Origin: Pontibacter amylolyticus | GTDB lineage: Bacteria; Bacteroidota; Bacteroidia; Cytophagales; Hymenobacteraceae | DNA: 64,000 nucleotides | Reading direction: 5' to 3' | Assembly: GCF_014638845.1 (NCBI RefSeq) | Contig: NZ_BMFP01000009.1 | Location: 62,001-126,000 of the forward strand | Shown here: positions 1-8,270 of the stretch, piece after piece | How positions within the stretch are numbered: position 1 is the first letter of the stretch | Layout of the letters: each line of letters begins with the position of its first letter | Position numbers and translations under genes: made by a program | The notes under the pieces: model-generated | Seen by the model: the letters and a program-made list of their open reading frames with translations, nothing else | Told to the model about the DNA's origin: nothing | Databases searched by the model: none

Positions 1-2
1 CT

Positions 3-500
3 TACTGCGAGCAGAAAGCGGCGACTTCAGGTATTTCGTTGATCGTGAAATACCCGGACAAAACACGTCTGGTGGAAGAAATGACGGACCTGGTAGCCGA
101 GGAGTGGAGCCACTTCGAGCGTGTGCTGGCAGAATTGAAAAAGCGTGGCTGGGGACTGGGGCGCAACCGTCCTGACGAGTATGTGGTGGAACTAACCAAA
201 CACATCCGGAAAGGAGGCCTGCGCGAAAGACAGCTGATGGACCACCTGTTGGTCAATGCCCTGATCGAAGCCCGCAGCTGCGAGCGCTTCAAATTACTCT
301 GGAAAAACATACAGGACGAGGACCTGCAGAAATTCTACTACGAACTGATGGTTTCAGAAGCCGGCCACTACGTGAGCTTTGTGAAACTGGCAAAGGAGTA
401 CATGCCTGCTGATGTGGTGGACGCCCGCCTGAAAGAACTGCTCGAGATTGAAGCCGAGATCATCCGGAACCTGGAACCCCGCCCAGACAGGATGCATTAA
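3..500 (+). CDS. miaE: tRNA-(ms2io6A)-hydroxylase, 5' truncated
   Basis: MiaE-type non-haem di-iron monooxygenase that hydroxylates the isopentenyl group of ms2i6A37 in tRNA. The reading frame is already open at base 3 and reads YCEQKAATSGISLIV before the first internal TTG at 39, so the start lies upstream of the window. Ferritin-like ligand motifs are visible: the E of CEQKA, the ExxH of EEWSHFERV, the glutamates in the RERQLMDHLLVNALIEARS helix, and a second ExxH in SEAGHYVSF. The spacing matches the family. It pairs functionally with MiaA/MiaB-type chemistry; a related methylthiotransferase (mtaB) lies at 6812-8131. No terminator is obvious downstream. Confidence 0.88.
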   Translation, partial: YCEQKAATSGISLIVKYPDKTRLVEEMTDLVAEEWSHFERVLAELKKRGWGLGRNRPDEYVVELTKHIRKGGLRERQLMDHLLVNALIEARSCERFKLLWKNIQDEDLQKFYYELMVSEAGHYVSFVKLAKEYMPADVVDARLKELLEIEAEIIRNLEPRPDRMH

Positions 501-647
501 GTTACTGTCCATCAGAAACTTTCTATGTTTGGCCATGTAATTACATCCGCCTACTTCGTTTATTTTAATTAATTATAATTTGGTTCATACTAATTGATTC
601 GAGAAGAGTATACTTTATCTATGTATAACCTCTCAAATCAATTAATT

Positions 648-2900
648 ATGAAACAAGCTTACTGTATTTTACTTGCTCTGCTTATTGTATGCTTAAGTAG
701 GGAACAAGGCTTAGCGCAAAGTAAAAGCCGGGTTGGAAAGGCTGCTGAGATTTCCCAACTCTACAAAAGCAAAGCAAACGTAAAACAATCCCAGCGTTCC
801 ACCGCTCCTGAGGTACGCCATCAACTACCTGGTAACAAATCCATTGCTCTATCTATCCGCAAGAGTAAAAGCGAAAGGAGCGGCGAGATCTATTACGGGG
901 AAGTTGCCAATGCTCCTAATAGTAAATTCTTCCTGAAAGTATCAGACAATCGGGTGACAGGTGATATTATGATGCCTGATCAGAAACGCTATTACCGATT
1001 TAAGACAGAGCTGAACGGCGATGTATACCTGCAGGAAGAGCCTATTGACAAAGTGCTTTGTGTTGACTACAGGCAGCATCATGAGGCTGAGTCAGGGCGT
1101 AGCGATAATGCAATGGGCGCGGCTACACTGCAAGTTCCAAGCCTCGAAAGTCTGCCCGGAGCCACAGCCGTTGTGCTGCTTGATTATGATGGGCATTATG
1201 TAGACGGCACACTTTGGAACGATATGTTCAATAGCGGTAATCCCATTGATGCAATGCCCATGTACTACAGCGAGTTAGAGATAAAAGCTATGTGGGCCCT
1301 GATCAGTGCAGACTTCAGCGCATTTGATGTCAACATCACAACTAGTGAGGAGGTATTCAACCGGGCACCTGTCAACAGACGTGGAAGAGTCATATTCACG
1401 CCGACAAATTATTTTTCTCCTGGAGATGGTGGTCGTGCTTACATCGGCTCTTTTACCTTTGGAGGCGGTATTTGGGGAGAAACACCTAGTTTCGTCTGGA
1501 ATACAGGAGTGGTAAATGGTGGGAATACGGCTTCCCATGAGATTGGGCACATGCTATACTTGTTGCACGATGGAAGAACTTCGCCGGCAGAAGAATACTA
1601 CTACGGAAACGGAAGTTGGGCACCCATTATGGGAGCAGCCTTTATTCCGTTTGCTCAATGGAGTAAGGGGGATTATCCATTTGCCAATAACACAGAGGAT
1701 GATCTGGCTATAATTGCCACACGCAATGGTTTCGGGTATCGAACGGATGATCATGGCGACCATCCTAAAGCGTCTTCTGTTTTAGAGACTGATGGGGCAG
1801 GGGTGGTCTTGCCGGCCTCAAATGTAGGGAACATCAGCACTTCAAATGATATAGATGTATTTTCATTTGAAACCACCGGTGGTTTAGTTAATCTGCGCGT
1901 ACAGCCAACTGGGGAATATTCTAATCTAAACCCTTTGCTTGTACTGCGGAGTGAGAGCGGCCAGGTGATAAGGGTACATGACGTGGGGCAGCCTTATGTC
2001 ACTATTGAAGAGGAACTTCAATCGGGCCGGTATTTTCTTTCAATTGAAGGCGGAACCTCCGTCTATGGCGCTTATTCAAAATATGGTTCACTAGGGGAAT
2101 ACTCTATCAGTGGATATATACCAGTCGTTTCTCCGATTGTAGCAGTTAATTTAGTATCTCCGACAAGTGGCACTTATTTTAAAGCTGGCGCTGCTGTGGA
2201 TCTTGCAGTAGCACTAGACATGCCTGACAATACCTCTATTCAAAAGATTGCCTACTATCAGGGCAATAAGCTATTGGGTTCTACCAGCAACGCTCCTTAT
2301 ACATTCCATTGGAAAGGTATAAGAGAAGGGGCGTATGAAGTATACGCCGTAGCAGTAAATCATCAAGGAGAAACATATGCCTCAGATCCTATCAGTATTA
2401 CAGTCGTAAACGGTTACGGAGGTGGGAACAGGAACAGCTGTGAACTTCCAGACTGGCGCCCAGACTTTGCATATGTTGCCGGAGCACTTGCGACATTGAA
2501 TGGAAACGCCTATGAAGCGCAACGCTCATCAACTGGGAGCAACCCATCGCATAGTAGTCAAGCAAAAGGTGATTGGAATTACAGAGGTCCGTGCCGTGGA
2601 GCAGTTGCCGCAAAAACTCCATCCTCTAAAATTACAGCGGACTTTTCATCTGAAGACATCCTGATTTATCCTAATCCAGCCAGGAACAGAGGAGTTTTGC
2701 AGGTGGAATTGCCTGAAGCACTGAGCACGGCACAAGTCACGCTTCAGGAGGTAGGAACTGGTGCCAGGTTAATAGAGAGCAACTACCGCCAAGTATCTAA
2801 GATACCGATTCAACTTAATAAGCTTCCTCACGGCTATTATGTGCTCAGAATTGTATCAGACAACCAGGTATGGACCAGAAAAGTTATTATTAATCCTTAG
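648..2900 (+). CDS. Secreted zinc metalloprotease with PPC, Ig-like, CBM and T9SS sorting domains
   Basis: A 750-residue extracellular protease. The start at 648 (MKQAYCILLALLIVCLS) is chosen over 594 because it begins a signal peptide ending near AQ. The catalytic motif HEIGHMLYLLHDG is at about residues 297-309, giving the metzincin HExxHxxxxxH; a Met-turn candidate (PIMGA) follows near 329. After it come a pre-peptidase C-terminal domain (about 395-495), an Ig-like domain (about 498-590), a short W/Y/G-rich module like CBM5/12 chitin-binding domains (about 600-650), and a type A T9SS C-terminal sorting domain (DILIYPNPA at about 680 to the end). The usual Gly of HExxHxxGxxH is Tyr here. 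Export by T9SS is inferred from the tail. Substrate is unknown; the CBM suggests targeting to chitin-like or other polysaccharide surfaces. Confidence 0.85.
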   Translation: MKQAYCILLALLIVCLSREQGLAQSKSRVGKAAEISQLYKSKANVKQSQRSTAPEVRHQLPGNKSIALSIRKSKSERSGEIYYGEVANAPNSKFFLKVSDNRVTGDIMMPDQKRYYRFKTELNGDVYLQEEPIDKVLCVDYRQHHEAESGRSDNAMGAATLQVPSLESLPGATAVVLLDYDGHYVDGTLWNDMFNSGNPIDAMPMYYSELEIKAMWALISADFSAFDVNITTSEEVFNRAPVNRRGRVIFTPTNYFSPGDGGRAYIGSFTFGGGIWGETPSFVWNTGVVNGGNTASHEIGHMLYLLHDGRTSPAEEYYYGNGSWAPIMGAAFIPFAQWSKGDYPFANNTEDDLAIIATRNGFGYRTDDHGDHPKASSVLETDGAGVVLPASNVGNISTSNDIDVFSFETTGGLVNLRVQPTGEYSNLNPLLVLRSESGQVIRVHDVGQPYVTIEEELQSGRYFLSIEGGTSVYGAYSKYGSLGEYSISGYIPVVSPIVAVNLVSPTSGTYFKAGAAVDLAVALDMPDNTSIQKIAYYQGNKLLGSTSNAPYTFHWKGIREGAYEVYAVAVNHQGETYASDPISITVVNGYGGGNRNSCELPDWRPDFAYVAGALATLNGNAYEAQRSSTGSNPSHSSQAKGDWNYRGPCRGAVAAKTPSSKITADFSSEDILIYPNPARNRGVLQVELPEALSTAQVTLQEVGTGARLIESNYRQVSKIPIQLNKLPHGYYVLRIVSDNQVWTRKVIINP

Positions 2901-2929
2901 AACTGATGATCTAAATTAAAATTTATAGT

Positions 2930-2987
2930 AACATAAGCCCCTACCTGTGCAAGCATATTGCCGCCAGCGCAGGTAGGGGCTTATGTT
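2930..2987. terminator. Bidirectional intrinsic terminator between convergent genes
   Basis: An 18-bp perfect inverted repeat: left arm 2930-2947, right arm 2970-2987, with further pairing toward the loop. It has A-rich and T-rich flanks on the two sides. It lies between the protease gene ending at 2900 and the minus-strand gene ending at 2996, so it can serve both. Confidence 0.85.
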
Positions 2988-2995
2988 TTCTTATA

Positions 2996-4264
2996 TCACG
3001 TCTTCTGCTTTTTCTTCTTAGCTGCCGGGAACAGGATGTTGTTCAGGATAAGTCGGTAGCCGGGGGAGTTGGGGTGGAGGGCCAGGTCGGTCGGATCTTC
3101 GCCCACCAGGTGCTGGTAGTCTTCCGGGTCATGGCCGCCATAAAAGGTCCAGGTGCCACGGGCGAAGGTGCCGTGCATGTAGCGGATCTCACCTACTTCT
3201 TTGTTCTCACCCATTACCACCACTTCCGGCTTCACCAGGCTTTTGCGGAAAGCTGTAGTCTGGCCCATGAATCCTTTAATAGTTTTGGCGTGGTTCTGTG
3301 TGAGCATTGTAGGGATCGGGTCCCATTTGGCTGAGAAGGTGAAGAGCTGGAAAAAATCGTTTGGTTCCGTCAGGCCGCGCTCCTGTGGCTGCATATCAAT
3401 GTTGGAATACTCGTATTCCAGCGGGTTACGCACCAATGAGAAATCTTTGAAGGCAAAGGTTTTACCAAAGTCCAGCTTGCTTTGCGCATTGGGATCGGCA
3501 CCGTCTCCGTCATACATTGCCTCTATAAAATCTATCCCTTCAGCTGCCAGCGCAATATCGTAGGTATCGGTGGCCGAGCACATGGCAAACAGGAATCCGC
3601 CACCGGCGCAGAAGTCGCGGATAGTACGCGCCACGGCGCCTTTCAGTTCGGACACTTTGTTGAAGCCGAGCGATTTGGCAGAGGCTTCTGATTCGCGTTG
3701 CTGCTCCTGGTACCAGGGATAGTGGCGGTAGCTCGAGTAAAACTTGCCGTATTGCCCCGTAAAGTCTTCGTGGTGAAGGTGTAACCAATCGTACTTTGGC
3801 AGGTCGCCGCGTATAATCTCCTCGTCGTATACCTTATCGTAAGGAATCTCAGCATAGGTCAGTACCAGCGTCACGGCATCGTCCCAGGGCATTTTAGACT
3901 TTGGGGTATAGACGGCTATCTTCGGCACCTTCTCCAGTTTCATCACGTCCATGTTCGCCTCCGGATCGCTGATCTGGGTGAGGATGGTGTTGTATTGCGC
4001 ATCAGAGATCACCTGGTAGCTGATGCCCCGAACTACCAACTCATTTTCGAGCTGCGGCGAATGCTGAAAAGCGAAACTTCCGCCCCTGAAGTTCAGCAGC
4101 CAGTCAACCGACACGCTTTTCGAAAGTACCCAGTAAGCTGCCCCATACGATTTCAGGTGGTCTTTCTGCGTTTCGTCCATCGGTATCAGCACCGTGGAGC
4201 TGAACGCCTGGAAAGGGAGCACCAGGTATGCGGCAAGCAGTAGTATAAGGCGAAATGACTTCAT
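2996..4264 (-). CDS. Secreted conserved protein, 'asparagine synthetase B' family in databases (true function unknown)
   Basis: A 422-residue protein starting at 4264 with MKSFRLILLLAAYLVLPFQAFS, a clear signal peptide; an upstream ATG at 4285 would add seven residues before it. I recall this Bacteroidota family (MDETQKDHLKSYGAAYWVL near the N-terminus) being labelled asparagine synthetase B, but there is no N-terminal nucleophilic Cys and no PP-loop motif, so that name is not supported. The middle contains a CAGGGFLFAMCSA stretch reminiscent of class I glutamine-amidotransferase-like folds, where the nucleophile position often follows such a turn. The C-terminus is a Lys-rich tail. It is probably exported. 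Function is unassigned. Confidence 0.75.
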   Translation of the reverse strand: MKSFRLILLLAAYLVLPFQAFSSTVLIPMDETQKDHLKSYGAAYWVLSKSVSVDWLLNFRGGSFAFQHSPQLENELVVRGISYQVISDAQYNTILTQISDPEANMDVMKLEKVPKIAVYTPKSKMPWDDAVTLVLTYAEIPYDKVYDEEIIRGDLPKYDWLHLHHEDFTGQYGKFYSSYRHYPWYQEQQRESEASAKSLGFNKVSELKGAVARTIRDFCAGGGFLFAMCSATDTYDIALAAEGIDFIEAMYDGDGADPNAQSKLDFGKTFAFKDFSLVRNPLEYEYSNIDMQPQERGLTEPNDFFQLFTFSAKWDPIPTMLTQNHAKTIKGFMGQTTAFRKSLVKPEVVVMGENKEVGEIRYMHGTFARGTWTFYGGHDPEDYQHLVGEDPTDLALHPNSPGYRLILNNILFPAAKKKKQKT

Positions 4265-4282
4265 GGGCTTAACATATGGTAA

Positions 4283-4290
4283 CAAATGTA
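4283..4290 (-). promoter_or_regulatory. Putative Bacteroidota -7 box
   Basis: Reads TACATTTG on the minus strand, matching TANNTTTG, 18 bases upstream of the start at 4264. No convincing -33 element was found at normal spacing. Confidence 0.35.
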
Positions 4291-4393
4291 TTGAAATTGG
4301 TTCTTTTTTCAGATATTAGAGGTCAATTAGAAACCAGAGGTTCCTTCTTATACTTAACGCAAGGGGGAACGTTTCGCATATAAGACCCAACCT

Positions 4394-5641
4394 ATGGACC
4401 TGTTCGAAAATATACGGGAAAGTATTCGAGCCATCAAAAACAATCTGCTCCGCACTATCCTGACGGGCCTGATCATCTCGATCGGCATTATGTCGCTGGT
4501 CGGTATCCTCACGGCAGTAGACGGCATGAAGCATTCCCTGAACCAGACCTTTTCGAGCCTGGGGGCCAACTCCTTTGATATCCGCAAGAAGTTCAACAGC
4601 GGCAATGGCAGCGGCGGACAGAGCAGAACGGAAAAGGTATACCCGAATATTACCTACGACCAGGCTGTTAAGTACAAAGAACTGATGGGAGCAAAGGCGC
4701 AGGTCGGTATTTCGGCAAATGTGTCAGGTGCCACAGTTGTGAAGAGCGCCACAGACAAAACGAACCCGAACATAAACGTAATAGGCGGCGACGAATTCTA
4801 CCTGAGTGGCCAGAACCTGAACCTGGAGCGCGGTCGTTCTTTTTCGAACTATGAACTGGAGTTTGGTTCGAATGTCGCCATTATTGGCAAAGAGATTTCT
4901 GCCAAGCTTTTCCCAAAAACAGACCCAATCAACCAATACATAACTTTTTTAGGACGCCGTTTCAAGATTGTGGGTGAACTGGAGAAGCGCGGCAGCAGCA
5001 TGGGAGGCAGCGGCGGTGACCGCATGATCCTGATTCCGCTCGAAACGGGCCGCCAGATTCCGCAGGCAGGTACCGGCACTTTGACTTATAATATTAAGAC
5101 CTCCATCTCCAGACCCGAAGAACTCACCTATGTGATGGGCGAAGCGACCGGGGTGATGCGCAACGTGCGTCAGGACAGATTGGGGCAGGATGAATCCTTT
5201 GAGATCAGAAGAAGCGACTCCCTGATCCAGAGCCTGAACGAGATTTCCGGTTACCTGAAAGTGGGCGGATTCGTGATCGGCTTTATCACCCTGCTGGGTG
5301 CCTCAGTGGGATTGATGAACATCATGATGGTGTCTGTGAACGAGCGTACGCGTGAGATCGGTATCCGCAAGGCGCTGGGAGCAACCGCTCAGCAGATTCA
5401 GCAGCAATTTCTGATTGAAGCGATTGTGATTTGTATTCTGGGAGGTATAGTAGGCATTTTCCTAGGCATCCTGATGGGCAACGGCATTGCCTCGCTAATT
5501 GGAGAGGGCGGGTTCATCGTACCTTGGATCTGGGTGTTTGTCGGCTTAACGATCTGCGTTGTGGTGGGAGTGCTTTCGGGATTTTACCCTGCACGCCGTG
5601 CCTCTAAACTCGACCCGATTGAATCGCTCCGTTACGAATAG
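4394..5641 (+). CDS. ABC transporter permease, MacB/FtsX type
   Basis: A 415-residue inner-membrane protein with the MacB layout: N-terminal transmembrane helix (about residues 22-42), a periplasmic MacB-PCD-like domain, then three C-terminal transmembrane segments of the FtsX domain. VNERTREIGIRKALGAT is the cytoplasmic coupling helix typical of these permeases. The C-terminal ARRASKLDPIESLRYE is also characteristic. In Bacteroidota such proteins usually work with an ATPase and an HlyD-type adaptor, but neither is encoded beside it. The next gene starts 3 bases after the stop, implying co-transcription. Substrate (macrolide-like, lipoprotein or peptide) cannot be told. Confidence 0.88.
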   Translation: MDLFENIRESIRAIKNNLLRTILTGLIISIGIMSLVGILTAVDGMKHSLNQTFSSLGANSFDIRKKFNSGNGSGGQSRTEKVYPNITYDQAVKYKELMGAKAQVGISANVSGATVVKSATDKTNPNINVIGGDEFYLSGQNLNLERGRSFSNYELEFGSNVAIIGKEISAKLFPKTDPINQYITFLGRRFKIVGELEKRGSSMGGSGGDRMILIPLETGRQIPQAGTGTLTYNIKTSISRPEELTYVMGEATGVMRNVRQDRLGQDESFEIRRSDSLIQSLNEISGYLKVGGFVIGFITLLGASVGLMNIMMVSVNERTREIGIRKALGATAQQIQQQFLIEAIVICILGGIVGIFLGILMGNGIASLIGEGGFIVPWIWVFVGLTICVVVGVLSGFYPARRASKLDPIESLRYE

Positions 5642-5644
5642 CCA

Positions 5645-6031
5645 ATGGCCGAACCTAACGACGTTCTGATGCGCCTCCTAGAAGAGAAACGACTGGTGCC
5701 GCTCTTGAATCAGACGAAGTGGCAGGAGCTGATTGGGGCCATGTGCGAGCTGTCGCTGATTGAGCTGAATGTGCGCATCAAATACCTGCAGGACGATCAG
5801 GAGCCGGTTGGCTTTTCACCCATCTGGTGGGAACAACTGGAGCAGACGGGTTTGAAAAACATTGAGTGGCTGGAGATAAAGGCACTAAAAGAAATTGGTG
5901 CCGGTCTACTGGCGCCCACGCTGCAGGAAGACTATACGGATTTGATACAAAAGGTGCTGGATAGGTATAGTATACCGTATGCAATGGATGGAGAGGTGTT
6001 TCGGATAACGGGGTATCAGCTACTGCAGTAA
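5645..6031 (+). CDS. Small conserved protein, possibly DUF6678 family
   Basis: A 128-residue soluble protein without signal or membrane segments. The segment PLLNQTKWQELIGAM followed later by NIEWLEIKAL resembles DUF6678 proteins as I remember them. Start ATG at 5645 lies 3 bases after the permease stop, so it is translated from the same message. Function is unknown. A role linked to the transporter is only suggested by position; DUF6678 genes are also found in unrelated contexts. Confidence 0.6.
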   Translation: MAEPNDVLMRLLEEKRLVPLLNQTKWQELIGAMCELSLIELNVRIKYLQDDQEPVGFSPIWWEQLEQTGLKNIEWLEIKALKEIGAGLLAPTLQEDYTDLIQKVLDRYSIPYAMDGEVFRITGYQLLQ

Positions 6032-6045
6032 GTGGATGAAATAAA

Positions 6046-6071
6046 AAAGGCGGACTAAAGAGTCCGCCTTT
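6046..6071. terminator. Bidirectional intrinsic terminator
   Basis: Stem AAAGGCGGACT (6046-6056), loop AAAG, complementary arm 6061-6071, with A-run before and T-run after. It lies between the gene ending at 6031 and the minus-strand gene ending at 6097. Confidence 0.85.
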
Positions 6072-6096
6072 TCTTTTACTATACCTGTTTGTCAGG

Positions 6097-6738
6097 TTAT
6101 TTCTTTTTGGTAGCAGCCGTGTCAGTTGTCTTGGCCGCTGCTTTCTCCTGGTCGTACTCGTTGTTCAAACCAGTCAGCACCTCTTCTGTTATATCCAGTG
6201 AGTTGTCGCCGTACAAAATAGCGCTCTGGCCTCTTGAGTAGGTCAGCACCATTTTGTAGCCTCTTTCCTGGCTCAGCTTCTGCAGGTATGCCTCTACGCG
6301 GTCGTAGATCTTTTTCATCTCTTCTGCTTCTTCGTTAGCGAGTTGGTTACCGGTATTCTGGCTCTGCTGCTGCAGCTGCTGCTGGCGCTGTGCCAGTTTC
6401 TGCTCTGTTGAGGCACGCTGCTCCACGGTCATGCCACCGCCGTTACGCTGGTAGTTCTGCACATCTTTCTCGAAAGCGGCTGCCTTGGACTGCAGATCTT
6501 TCTCTGCCTTCTGCGTTTTGGACTGGAAACGCGTACGAGCGTCTTTGAAATACTCATACTTGGTCAGCAGTGAGTCTGAGTTAATGAACACAATGTCAGT
6601 TGTGCCAGCGGTAGCCAGGGTGTCTGTGCTGGATGCCGAAGTAGTGGCAGTGCCCGTTGCCTGAGGTTTTTGATCTGTGTTACAAGCAGTCACTAGAGCG
6701 CCCAAAGCGACTCCCAAAACGATTCTAGATAGGTTCAC
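6097..6738 (-). CDS. OmpH/Skp-family lipoprotein
   Basis: A 213-residue periplasmic chaperone-like protein. It starts with GTG at 6738. The signal ends in a lipobox, LVTAC, with Cys at residue 19; the following residues NTDQK lack the acidic surface-export signal, so a periplasm-facing lipoprotein is expected. A Thr/Ser-rich linker precedes the OmpH region, which opens with DIVFINSDSLLTKYEYFKDA and continues as a long Gln/Lys/Glu-rich coiled coil, the tentacle part of Skp. The C-terminus is Lys-rich. The family binds unfolded outer-membrane proteins; lipid anchoring is a common Bacteroidota variant. Confidence 0.8.
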   Translation of the reverse strand: MNLSRIVLGVALGALVTACNTDQKPQATGTATTSASSTDTLATAGTTDIVFINSDSLLTKYEYFKDARTRFQSKTQKAEKDLQSKAAAFEKDVQNYQRNGGGMTVEQRASTEQKLAQRQQQLQQQSQNTGNQLANEEAEEMKKIYDRVEAYLQKLSQERGYKMVLTYSRGQSAILYGDNSLDITEEVLTGLNNEYDQEKAAAKTTDTAATKKK

Positions 6739-6811
6739 AAGTAGTTAATTAAACTGTTATTGATTGTTTCAGACTGAAAATATAGGGCTAATTTTTAAAA
6801 ATTCAGAATTT

Positions 6812-8131
6812 TTAATGTTTCAGTACCTCTATATAAGTTTCTTCGGCCTCCATCAGGCCCTGTTCGTTGATACCGGTTAGCCGCACGTGCTTTGTCTCGT
6901 TGACCAGCACAGGGTCGTATTTGGCCGCTACACGCACATAATTCTCCGTCCAGCCCTCCATAACGCCATCTTTCACATCATCCTCAAACAGTACCGTAAA
7001 CTCACGGCCAATATTTTGCTCGTAGAAATAGCGCTTTTTCTTTTCAGAAAGGATGCGCAGCATATCGGCCCTCCGGTTGCGGTCTTTGATGCTCACCTTG
7101 CCCGGCATATCGGGTGCCATGGTGTTTTCGCGTTCCGAGTAGGGGAACACATGCAGGTAGCTCACATCAAGGCCGTTAATAAAATTATAAGTCTCCAGGA
7201 AATCTTCTTCTGTCTCGCCTGGAAAACCTACGATCACATCCACACCAATGCAGCAGTGCGGCATCAGCGACTTGATCGTGGCGACACGGTCAGCGTACAG
7301 CTCGCGCAGGTAGCGGCGGCGCATCAGCTTCAGGATCTTGTTAGAGCCTGACTGCAGGGGCACATGGAAGTGTGGCATGAAGCGCTTGCTCTGGCTCACA
7401 AACTCAATGATCTCATCCTTCAGCAGGTTAGGCTCGATCGAAGAGATCCGGAAACGGTCTATACCTGCCACTTTATCCAGTTCCTGCACCAGCCCGAAGA
7501 AAGACTCTACGCGCTCACCTTCCTGCAAACCAAAGTCACCGGTGTTCACGCCCGTCAGCACAATCTCCTTTACTCCGGATTCAGCAATTTCATTGGCTGA
7601 GCGCACCACGTTGGCGATGCTATCGGAGCGGCTGTTGCCACGGGCTAAGGGAATGGTGCAGAAAGTACAGGAGTAGTCGCAGCCGTCCTGCACCTTCAGG
7701 AAAGTGCGGGTGCGGTCGCCAAAGGAGTAGGAGTTATGGAAGGTGTTGGCCTCGCTGATGGCGCTGGCGTATACCTGTGGCTGCTCTTTTTTCTCGAAGG
7801 TTTCCAGGATGTCCACTAACTGGAACTTCTCAGCGGCACCGAGCACTGCATCGACACCCGGAATCTCACTGATCTCTTTCGGTTTGAGCTGGGCATAGCA
7901 GCCCACAATCGTTATAAAAGCGTTTGGGGAGTACTTCTGCGCCTCCTTCACAATCTTACGGCATTTCTTATCTGCGTTGTCGGTGACAGAGCAGGTGTTG
8001 ATCACGTAAATGTCGGGCGTATCGGTAAACTCCACCTTCTCGAACCCGCGCTCCTGGAATATTCTCCCGATCGTGCTGGTTTCAGAGTAGTTGAGCTTAC
8101 AGCCCAGTGTATAAAATGCTACCTTTTTCAT
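6812..8131 (-). CDS. mtaB: tRNA t6A37 methylthiotransferase MtaB
   Basis: A 439-residue radical-SAM methylthiotransferase that converts t6A to ms2t6A at position 37 of ANN-decoding tRNAs. The N-terminal UPF0004 domain supplies Cys ligands (TLGCKLNYSE, INTCSVT, VGCYAQ) for the auxiliary cluster, and the radical-SAM CxxxCxxC is in DGCDYSCTFCTIPLARG. The VGFPGETEEDF and HVPLQSGS motifs are diagnostic of the MiaB/MtaB superfamily; the KLNYSET N-terminus favours MtaB over MiaB and RimO. A C-terminal TRAM-like region follows. It stands alone on the minus strand. Confidence 0.93.
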   Translation of the reverse strand: MKKVAFYTLGCKLNYSETSTIGRIFQERGFEKVEFTDTPDIYVINTCSVTDNADKKCRKIVKEAQKYSPNAFITIVGCYAQLKPKEISEIPGVDAVLGAAEKFQLVDILETFEKKEQPQVYASAISEANTFHNSYSFGDRTRTFLKVQDGCDYSCTFCTIPLARGNSRSDSIANVVRSANEIAESGVKEIVLTGVNTGDFGLQEGERVESFFGLVQELDKVAGIDRFRISSIEPNLLKDEIIEFVSQSKRFMPHFHVPLQSGSNKILKLMRRRYLRELYADRVATIKSLMPHCCIGVDVIVGFPGETEEDFLETYNFINGLDVSYLHVFPYSERENTMAPDMPGKVSIKDRNRRADMLRILSEKKKRYFYEQNIGREFTVLFEDDVKDGVMEGWTENYVRVAAKYDPVLVNETKHVRLTGINEQGLMEAEETYIEVLKH

Positions 8132-8141
8132 AATAAGGGTG

Positions 8142-8149
8142 CAAAGATA
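8142..8149 (-). promoter_or_regulatory. Putative -7 box of mtaB
   Basis: TATCTTTG on the minus strand, ending 11 bases before the ATG at 8131. If used, the transcript would have almost no leader. No -33 element at usual spacing. Confidence 0.4.
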
Positions 8150-8270
8150 AGAATTAAAATTTTCAAAGCGTGAATGCGCCGCTATGTAATTAAGTTATTG
8201 TGAGCCAATGCTATACCTTATACCTGGCCACATCTTTTTAACGTGCTATACCTGAAACGCTACCCGCCAT

